A stretch of DNA of 38,599 nt from Acidimicrobiales bacterium (lineage in GTDB: Bacteria; Actinomycetota; Acidimicrobiia; Acidimicrobiales; Aldehydirespiratoraceae). The position numbers and the translations under genes were made by a program. Shown piece by piece: positions 33,226-38,599 of the stretch. Under the pieces are notes generated by a model. That model did not search any database and had not been told where the DNA came from. It saw only the letters and a program-made list of their open reading frames with translations. Position 1 is the first letter of the stretch. Every line of letters starts with the position of its first letter. Location of the stretch: positions 1 to 38,599 of the forward strand of contig JAKMFW010000004.1 of the NCBI GenBank assembly GCA_022425325.1. Direction: 5' to 3'.

Positions 33226-33885
33226 TCAGTTCCGCACGATCAGGTAGACGATGACGGCGGCAACCACGCCACCCACGGCGGGGATGAGTCGCTTTGCGAG
33301 TGCGCCGCCGGCAACGCCCATCAGGTCGAGGACGTCGTCATCATCATCGATGGACACCTCGGGTTCGGGAGCTGATGCTTCGGCCTCATTGTTCGGAGCC
33401 TCGATCGTTTCGGGCTCGGTCTCGGCCTCGTCAACGACATCTGCCTGCTGCAGTTTGGCCTCGATGCACTCGGCGAACTGCCCCAGCAGTTTCTTGGAGA
33501 TGTCGGCCATTGCGCCGCGACCGAATTGGGCGACCTTGCCGGCGACCTTGAGATCGGTGGCGATCGAAACGGTCGTGCCGCCGTTGGCCTCGACCATCGC
33601 GGCGAAGATGTCGGCCGATGCGTTCCCGGCACCGCGCTTGTCGCGACCGGAGGCAGTGAGCTTCACCGTGCGGTCGGTCTCGTTCATCTCGACCACAGTC
33701 GCCGTTCCGGAATATTCGGCGACGATCGGGCCGACCTTGACCTTCATCGTTCCTTCGTAGGTATCACCGTCTTGGCCGATGAGCTTGGCGCCGGGAAGAC
33801 ATGGAGCGATCGCCGGGATGTCGGTGAGAAGCGCCCAGGCTTCCTCCATGGAGGCGGAAACGTGCATGTCGTTCTCGATGCGCAT
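33226..33885 (-). CDS. CoxG-like SRPBCC protein with membrane anchor
   Basis: A 219-aa protein. Residues about 1-145 form an SRPBCC domain ([35 protein letters not shown]), the CoxG pattern. An acidic Glu/Asp/Pro linker (about 150-190) follows, then a C-terminal hydrophobic segment ([17 protein letters not shown]). CoxG tethers CO-dehydrogenase-type enzymes to the membrane. It precedes the CoxS/CoxM-like genes by 112 bp on the same strand. Confidence 0.9.
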   Translation of the reverse strand: MRIENDMHVSASMEEAWALLTDIPAIAPCLPGAKLIGQDGDTYEGTMKVKVGPIVAEYSGTATVVEMNETDRTVKLTASGRDKRGAGNASADIFAAMVEANGGTTVSIATDLKVAGKVAQFGRGAMADISKKLLGQFAECIEAKLQQADVVDEAETEPETIEAPNNEAEASAPEPEVSIDDDDDVLDLMGVAGGALAKRLIPAVGGVVAAVIVYLIVRN

Positions 33886-33942
33886 CGCCGGAGCGTACCC
33901 GACCGGTTCAGTGTCGCTCCGGGGCGCCTAGGGTGCATGGCC
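33886..33942. promoter_or_regulatory. Divergent leaderless promoters of coxG-like and moxR-like genes
   Basis: Minus strand: TACGCT (33892-33897) is 6 nt from the ATG at 33885. Plus strand: TAGGGT (33929-33934) is 8 nt from the ATG at 33943. The MoxR and CoxG genes are therefore probably expressed from one 57-bp gap. Confidence 0.5.
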
Positions 33943-34854
33943 ATGAGTGCCCACCCGTCGCTGTCGTCGGTCGATGCGGTCACCGCCGCGCTTGCGGACC
34001 ACGACTATCTCGCCGATCGCGGGTTGGCCACGACGATCTTCCTCGCTGCCTCGCTCCACCGCCCATTGCTGCTCGAAGGCGAAGCGGGCGTGGGCAAAAC
34101 CGAGGTCGCCAAGGTGCTGGCGGCGATGACCGGTGCCGAGCTGATCCGCCTCCAGTGCTACGAGGGCATCGATGCAAACCAGGCGCTGTACGAGTGGAAC
34201 TACACAGCGCAGCTGTTGCACCTTCGGACTGCCGAAGCCACCGGCACGGCAACCGCTGCCGGCGCCGACGAACTCGAAGAAGAGCTCTTCAGTGAGCGTT
34301 TCCTCGTGCGCCGTCCGCTGCTGCGGGCAATCGACCACAGTGGAGACATCCCGCCCGTGCTCTTGATCGACGAGGTCGATCGCGCCGACGACGAGTTCGA
34401 GGCCTTCCTGCTCGAGGCACTGTCGGACTTCTCGATCACGATTCCCGAGCTGGGGACCTTCACCGCCGAGGTGCCGCCGATCGTGATCATCACGTCGAAC
34501 CGCACGCGTGACGTGCACGACGCACTCAAGCGGCGGGCGTTGCATCACTGGGTTGACCATCCCAACTTTGAGCGTGAGGTCGCCATCGTTCGTGCGAAGG
34601 CACCGGCGGTTCCTGAACGACTCGCTCGCCAAACGGCGATGGCGACCGGCGTGGTCCGGGAGCTCGGGATGTACAAGCCGCCCGGCGTAGCCGAGACCCT
34701 TGACTGGGCCAACGCCATGCATCTGCTCGGTGCGGCCGAACTCACGGAGGAGACGGTCGACGCGACATTGGGCACCCTGCTCAAGTACCGCGAAGATCAG
34801 GAGAAGGTCCGCCGTGAGGGCCTTCAGCACCTGCTCACCGCCGCCGGCGCGTGA
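33943..34854 (+). CDS. MoxR-family AAA ATPase (CoxD-like)
   Basis: A 303-aa AAA+ ATPase from ATG 33943; the upstream ATG at 33937 lies only 2 nt after the -10 element and the longer frame overlaps the divergent gene. Walker A is GEAGVGKTE near residue 45; Walker B is LLIDEVDRA; a SNRTRD sensor-like segment follows. MoxR proteins pair with VWA proteins; CoxD-type members help insert the active-site metal/sulfur of Mo hydroxylases. The stop overlaps the VWA start by 4 nt. Confidence 0.93.
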   Translation: MSAHPSLSSVDAVTAALADHDYLADRGLATTIFLAASLHRPLLLEGEAGVGKTEVAKVLAAMTGAELIRLQCYEGIDANQALYEWNYTAQLLHLRTAEATGTATAAGADELEEELFSERFLVRRPLLRAIDHSGDIPPVLLIDEVDRADDEFEAFLLEALSDFSITIPELGTFTAEVPPIVIITSNRTRDVHDALKRRALHHWVDHPNFEREVAIVRAKAPAVPERLARQTAMATGVVRELGMYKPPGVAETLDWANAMHLLGAAELTEETVDATLGTLLKYREDQEKVRREGLQHLLTAAGA

Positions 34855-36002
34855 CCGACTCATCGATGACCGCGGCCACTCCGGCTGATCTCGACGTTGA
34901 CCGCGTGGTCACCGGCTTCGTTCACGTCCTCCGCAGGGGCGGCATATCGATCACGATCAGCCAGTCGACGCTCTTTCGGGCCGCGCTCGACGTCGTCGGG
35001 CTTCGCGAGGGGCTTGACGTGTACTGGGCCGGCCGGTCCACCCTCGTGCTCAAGCAGGAACACGTTGCGATGTACGACGCCATGTTCCTTGCCTTCTTTC
35101 ACCACGACGCGTCGGGTCTTTCGATGCGATTCGACGACGTTGGGGAGTTGATGGATCAGCTCGCGTCCGATGACGGCGACGATTCCGGAGGCGATGGTGC
35201 AGGCGACGAGGAGACCGAGGTCCTTCGGTTCAGCCGTACGGAACGTCTTCACGACAAGGACTTCGGCGACTTCGATGATGCCGAGCTGCGCGAAGCCGAA
35301 CGGGCGATGGCGGAGCTCCGGGTTCGGCCGGCGACGCGCCGATCCCGACGGCGGCGCCGTTCCAGCCACGGCGACGCTCATGACCTTCGCCGCACGGTGC
35401 GGGCGGCGATGCGGCGCGGTGGCGAGCCGATCGATCTCCTCACCACCGAGACCGGCGATCGCAACCGTCGTCTGGTGCTGCTGCTCGACGTCAGCGGTTC
35501 GATGGAGAGCTACGCCAAGGTGTTGATCCGCTTCGCTCACGCTGCGGTGGTTGGTCGTGGCGACGTCGAAGTGTTCGCGCTCGGTACGCGGCTCACCCGC
35601 ATCACCCGCCAACTCGCCACCCGCGACCCTGAGATCGCCGTCACCGCTGCAGCAGGGCAGGTGGAGGATTGGTCAGGTGGTACTCGCCTCGGTGACTCAC
35701 TTGACGCGTTCGTGCGCGAATGGGGTCTGCGGGGCATGGCCCGTGGCGCGATCGTTGTCGTGCTCTCCGACGGATGGGATCGGGGCGAGCCGACGGTCAT
35801 GCGCGAGGCGATGGAACGGCTCCAGCGACTCTCGCACAAGCTCATTTGGGTCAACCCGCTGAAGGCCGGGCCCGGCTACGAACCAACGGCGCAGGGTATG
35901 GCAGCTGCCCTCCCCTTCTGCGATGCGTTCCTCGAGGGCCACTGTCTGCGGTCAGTTACCGAGTTGGCCGCCGTCATCTCGGCGGCCGATCGCACCGGCT
36001 AG
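34851..36002 (+). CDS. VWA domain protein, CoxE-like
   Basis: A 383-aa protein starting at GTG overlapping the MoxR stop. The N-terminal half is a CoxE-type helical region with an acidic insert (about 105-125) and an Arg-rich stretch (RRSRRRRR). The C-terminal VWA domain has the MIDAS motif LLLDVSGSMESYAK, SGGTRLGDSL and VVLSDGWDRGE. Such proteins act with MoxR ATPases in maturation of Mo hydroxylases. Its stop codon overlaps, antiparallel, the stop of the acyl-CoA dehydrogenase gene. Confidence 0.93.
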   Translation: MTDSSMTAATPADLDVDRVVTGFVHVLRRGGISITISQSTLFRAALDVVGLREGLDVYWAGRSTLVLKQEHVAMYDAMFLAFFHHDASGLSMRFDDVGELMDQLASDDGDDSGGDGAGDEETEVLRFSRTERLHDKDFGDFDDAELREAERAMAELRVRPATRRSRRRRRSSHGDAHDLRRTVRAAMRRGGEPIDLLTTETGDRNRRLVLLLDVSGSMESYAKVLIRFAHAAVVGRGDVEVFALGTRLTRITRQLATRDPEIAVTAAAGQVEDWSGGTRLGDSLDAFVREWGLRGMARGAIVVVLSDGWDRGEPTVMREAMERLQRLSHKLIWVNPLKAGPGYEPTAQGMAAALPFCDAFLEGHCLRSVTELAAVISAADRTG

Positions 36003-37342
36003 GCCGGGCCGCTGAACATGAAGCTGTTGTCTTTGTCTTCGGCCCACGCCGCCGTCAGTTCCGGGTCGGCGTACGAGGTCTGCTCGAGAGGAACCTCGAG
36101 GCCGTCGTACGCAGCGACCTCGGCACGACCGACGACCATCCAGTGGACTTCGTCGGGGCCGTCGGCGAGACGCAGGGTGCGCTGACCGGCGTACATGCTG
36201 GCGAGTGGGGTCCATTGCGAGACACCGGTGGCGCCGTGCATCTGAATCGCCTGATCAATGATCTGGCAGACGCGCTCGGGGACCATCGCCTTGACGGCCG
36301 AGATCCAGACGCGGGCCTCGGCGTTGCCGAGCGTGTCCATTGCCTTGGCCGCGCGCAGCACCATCATCCGCATCGCTTCGATCTCGGTGCGGGCTCGGGC
36401 AACGATCTCCATATTGCCGCCGAGGCGGACCAACGGCTTGCCGAAGCCCTCGCGGGTAGCACCGCGTCGCACCATCAGGTCGAGCGCCTTTTCGGCCGCA
36501 CCGATCGAGCGCATGCAGTGGTGAATGCGGCCCGGGCCGAGACGCAGCTGGCTGATCTCGAAACCTCGCCCTTCGCCAAGGAGCATGTTGCTGGCCGGGA
36601 CGCGCACGTCGTCGAAACGGATGTGCATGTGGCCATGCGGGGCATCGTCTTGGCCGAAGACGTGCATTGGGCCGAGGATCTTCACGCCCGGCGTGTCGAT
36701 CGGGACGAGGATCTGTGACTGCTTGCGGTGCGGCGGGCCATCGGGGCTCGTCTGGCACATCACGATCATGATCTTGCAGCGGGGGTCGCCGGCGCCCGAG
36801 ATGTAGTACTTCTCGCCATTAATGACGTACTCGTCGCCGTCCTTCACCGCTTGGGTGCGGATGTTCTTGGCATCCGAGCTGGGTAGGCCAGGCTCGGTCA
36901 TCGCGTACGCGGACCGGATCTCGCCACGCAGCAACGGCTCGAGCCACTCGGCCTTCTGCTCAGGGGTGCCGACGCGCTCGAGCACCTCCATGTTGCCGGT
37001 GTCGGGGGCAGAGCAGTTGAGCGACTCCGACCCGAGCGGGTACTTGCCCAGTTCGACGGCGAGGTAGGCGTAGTCGAGATTCGACAGGCCCTGACCGGTA
37101 TCGGGGAGGAAGAAGTTCCAGAGGCCTTCGGCCTTGGCCTGATCCTTGGCTCCTTCGAGGAGTTCGAGTTGACGCTCGGTGTAGCCCCACCGATTCATCG
37201 GATCGGCTTCCTTGAAGAACTGCTTCTGCATCGGGTCGACGACCCGCTCCAAGAAATCGACGACCTGCTCGTAGAAGGGCCGAGCCTCCTCGGACATACG
37301 CAGATCGAAATCGTCAGGTGAGCTCTTCAGGCCGGTGGGCAC
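35999..37342 (-). CDS. Acyl-CoA dehydrogenase (ACAD10/11-like)
   Basis: A 447-aa-class flavoprotein. The start is taken at GTG 37342 because GGAGG lies 7 nt upstream; an ATG at 37372 would add 10 residues without a ribosome site. SAYAMTEPGLPSSDAKNI (FAD-contacting loop), NGEKYYISGAGDPRC and HGATGVSQWTPLASMYA are family motifs; DGPDEVHW is typical of the ACAD10/11-like group acting on longer or branched acyl-CoAs. It probably introduces a trans-2 double bond in beta-oxidation with ETF as acceptor. Substrate unknown. Confidence 0.92.
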   Translation of the reverse strand: MPTGLKSSPDDFDLRMSEEARPFYEQVVDFLERVVDPMQKQFFKEADPMNRWGYTERQLELLEGAKDQAKAEGLWNFFLPDTGQGLSNLDYAYLAVELGKYPLGSESLNCSAPDTGNMEVLERVGTPEQKAEWLEPLLRGEIRSAYAMTEPGLPSSDAKNIRTQAVKDGDEYVINGEKYYISGAGDPRCKIMIVMCQTSPDGPPHRKQSQILVPIDTPGVKILGPMHVFGQDDAPHGHMHIRFDDVRVPASNMLLGEGRGFEISQLRLGPGRIHHCMRSIGAAEKALDLMVRRGATREGFGKPLVRLGGNMEIVARARTEIEAMRMMVLRAAKAMDTLGNAEARVWISAVKAMVPERVCQIIDQAIQMHGATGVSQWTPLASMYAGQRTLRLADGPDEVHWMVVGRAEVAAYDGLEVPLEQTSYADPELTAAWAEDKDNSFMFSGPA

Positions 37343-37430
37343 AGGGAAACCTCCGTTGGCGAACGGCCTCATCGTGCCACGACTTCACCCTTGCGGCCCA
37401 ACCGCTGGCGTGTCAGGTCGATCGATCTGG

Positions 37431-37442
37431 CAGACTCGGCGC
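37431..37442 (+). promoter_or_regulatory. Weak leaderless-type element before a 28-aa ORF
   Basis: CAGACT (37431-37436), 6 nt, then the ATG at 37443. The spacing matches the others but the first base differs from the TANNNT consensus. Confidence 0.25.
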
Positions 37443-37529
37443 ATGTCCACCGTGGTCTTCCTCGTCGCATCCGCTGGGGCACTTGCGATCATCGTGTCGC
37501 TGATGATCCGGGGTTCTCGCCAGAACTGA
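37443..37529 (+). CDS. Possible 28-aa membrane peptide
   Basis: A 28-codon ORF that is mostly one hydrophobic span (about residues 3-21) ending in IRGSRQN, a single-pass peptide with a basic tail. A longer in-frame start at 37335 crosses the antisense acyl-CoA dehydrogenase start and is not favoured. No family is recognised. Support is the spacing to a -10-like element plus topology. Confidence 0.35.
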   Translation: MSTVVFLVASAGALAIIVSLMIRGSRQN

Positions 37530-37596
37530 TCCGGCTTGCTCCGACGACCACAATCCGACAGGGCACTGGCCCTGACCGGACCGCCGTTGACGCCGC

Positions 37597-37602
37597 TACT
37601 AT
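37597..37602 (+). promoter_or_regulatory. -10 element of the tRNA-Ala gene
   Basis: TACTAT lies 10 nt before the mature tRNA 5' end. A clear -35 at 16-18 bp spacing is not visible; TTGACG at 37587-37592 is too close to pair with it. Confidence 0.45.
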
Positions 37603-37612
37603 TGGGCGCTCC

Positions 37613-37686
37613 GGGGCTGTAGCTCAGTTGGCTAGAGCACCTGCTTTGCAAGCAGGGGGTCAGGGGTTCGATTCCCCTCAGCTCCA
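37613..37686 (+). tRNA. tRNA-Ala (anticodon TGC)
   Basis: A 74-nt cloverleaf. The acceptor GGGGCTG pairs with CAGCTCC, including the G3-U70 wobble that defines tRNA-Ala. The D-arm starts at AGCTCAGTTGGCTAGAGC; the anticodon stem CCTGC/GCAGG encloses TTTGCAA, giving anticodon TGC; the T-arm is CAGGGGTTCGATTCCCCTC-like. The discriminator is A and the CCA end is not encoded. Base composition changes downstream, and tRNA 3' ends are common integration sites, but no integrase is in the window. Confidence 0.98.
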
Positions 37687-37908
37687 CTCGCAAAACCCCA
37701 GGTCAGACGTATTTTTTCGAACTCAGCGAACGAAACCATTTCGGTGTTGTCGCCATGAACAGACTCAGGGGTCGAATGACTCCCAAAAAGGCAGCCTGAC
37801 AGGAACTGTCCAATCTCACACTTGATTGCGGCTCTGCTGTCCATGCAGGGTTCCAGGAGTCGCAGAACCAACGTTCTTCGGCTGCAACCAGGAATCCGGA
37901 GTGTTGTG
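37687..37908. other. Non-coding stretch after tRNA-Ala
   Basis: No gene of convincing size is seen. It is more AT-rich than the rest, contains a T6 run (37712-37717) and a sequence (TCAGGGGTCGAATGACTCC, about 37765-37785) that partly resembles the tRNA T-arm. A GGAG about 8 nt before the next ATG is probably its ribosome site. Confidence 0.5.
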
Positions 37909-38599
37909 ATGAGCCGTCGTCAGATTAGATCTGCCCTTGGAAGTGTCGTTGTTGCGTTTGCCGCTGTCGCCGTTGGCTGCTCCGAAAGCGACGACGCTCT
38001 CATTCCGGATGAGCCGGTAACCACAACGACAACCTCAACAACGACCTCGACGACGGTCGCTTCGACAACGACCGAACCCGCAACAACAACCTCAACAACG
38101 GTCGCTTCGACAACGACCTCAACGACAACGACGTCGACGACAACGACGGTTGCCCCGCCCACAACAACGGTTCCGCCGAGTCTGGGCCTCGCAACATCAG
38201 AACTTTGGATTGACCAGACGGCCACGTTCACGGCCCGAGGCTTCGCTCCCGGATCTCGGGCGGTAGCAACGCTGTTCTCGGACCCCGTGCAGATCGGAAC
38301 AGCAACGGTTCGTCAAGACGGAACCGCCCGGTTCAGCGTGCGTATCCCACAAATTGAACCAGGCGATCACAGTCTGGTCATCTCAGGAACAAACCAAGAA
38401 GGCAACGAGGCCACCGTCTCTGAGCCCGTCGTCATTGGTGTCGATGTGACGCCGCCGGTGCTAGTTGACGTGACAGCTTCAGTGAGTTCGGTCGACATCA
38501 CCGCAGGGTCGACAACGTTCAACGTCGACATTTCCGGCACCGACGAAGGCACAGGGATCATCGCCGGAGGCGTCACCTTCAGCGGGTGCGGGCTGGGCA
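37909..38599 (+). CDS. Thr-rich lipoprotein, truncated by window end
   Basis: Open to the window end (230 codons visible). Residues 1-22 form a lipoprotein signal peptide with lipobox AVGC; then a Thr/Ser-rich linker with repeats of TSTTVASTTT type (about 35-80); then beta-rich sequence (ELWIDQTATFTARGFAPGSRA, later SGTDEGTG) resembling an Ig-like or invasion-type adhesin domain. Codon use favours aca and tca, unlike upstream genes. Surface or cell-wall association is inferred. Function unknown. Confidence 0.7.
   Translation, partial: MSRRQIRSALGSVVVAFAAVAVGCSESDDALIPDEPVTTTTTSTTTSTTVASTTTEPATTTSTTVASTTTSTTTTSTTTTVAPPTTTVPPSLGLATSELWIDQTATFTARGFAPGSRAVATLFSDPVQIGTATVRQDGTARFSVRIPQIEPGDHSLVISGTNQEGNEATVSEPVVIGVDVTPPVLVDVTASVSSVDITAGSTTFNVDISGTDEGTGIIAGGVTFSGCGLG
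38053..38118 (+). repeat. 21-bp direct repeat inside the Thr-rich linker
   Basis: acggtcgcttcgacaacgacc occurs at 38053-38073 and again at 38098-38118, spaced by 45 nt (15 codons), in the same reading frame. This is an in-phase tandem duplication within the linker coding region. Confidence 0.85.

Noticed and set aside
37385-37871. ORFs overlapping tRNA-Ala on both strands (translations containing VELRGIEPLTPCLQSRC or VAQLARAPALQAGGQGF)
   Set aside because: These are well-known spurious translations of tRNA genes, not proteins.
9-38599. CRISPR arrays, insertion sequences, rRNA genes
   Set aside because: No regularly spaced repeats, transposase-like proteins or rRNA-like sequence were seen.

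Overview
The window reads as chromosomal DNA of a high-GC actinobacterium, most plausibly an Acidimicrobiia-type (Ilumatobacter-like) aerobe. The basis is inference from several traits: GC-rich coding with long antisense shadow frames, a mycofactocin precursor and its maturation genes, lipoproteins with Thr-rich linkers, several molybdenum hydroxylases, very short intergenic gaps, and many start codons placed 6-9 nt after a TANNNT element (leaderless-type promoters). No 16S or other phylogenetic marker is present, so this placement is tentative.

Layout: (1) 1-1445, a CotH-like secreted or lipoprotein gene. (2) 1498-5155, minus strand, a compact mycofactocin locus: mftA (44 aa, not obvious as an ORF), mftB and mftC, followed by a DmdA/GcvT-like folate-dependent methyltransferase and a tandem DUF1330 protein; mftD, mftE and mftF are not in the window. 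(3) 5219-7016, a divergent SDR / fatty-acid-hydroxylase pair driven from a 25-bp gap. (4) 7137-20665, an N-heterocycle (probably purine) catabolic region. It holds a xanthine-dehydrogenase-type enzyme (FAD-FeS fusion plus Mo chain), a DUF1214 protein, an enoyl-CoA hydratase, an 8-oxoguanine deaminase-like amidohydrolase, a regulator with a YkoF/MTH1187-like sensor domain and an HTH, an allantoate/L-carbamoyl amidohydrolase, a D-carbamoylase-like nitrilase, a second Mo hydroxylase (FeS-Mo fusion) and an SsnA-like aminohydrolase. (5) 20669-30789, mostly housekeeping: NUDIX CoA pyrophosphatase, amidohydrolase, ribH, a lipoprotein, serB, a thioesterase, xseA-xseB, a polyprenyl synthase, prfC, a small membrane protein and a ferredoxin. 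(6) 30801-36002, a Glu-dehydrogenase-like protein and a cox-type set (CoxM, CoxS, CoxG-like, MoxR/CoxD-like, VWA/CoxE-like) without a CoxL large subunit. (7) 35999-37342, an acyl-CoA dehydrogenase. (8) A tRNA-Ala(TGC), after which base composition shifts and a Thr-rich lipoprotein gene runs off the end.

How the parts fit: the central region can be read as a pathway that hydroxylates purines with two Mo enzymes, deaminates oxidised purines (8-oxoguanine deaminase, SsnA) and hydrolyses ring-opened ureido or carbamoyl products (M20 hydrolase and nitrilase), under a regulator divergently transcribed from the hydrolase operon. The MoxR/VWA pair at 33943-36002 is of the kind that matures Mo hydroxylases. 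The substrate is inferred from family membership only.
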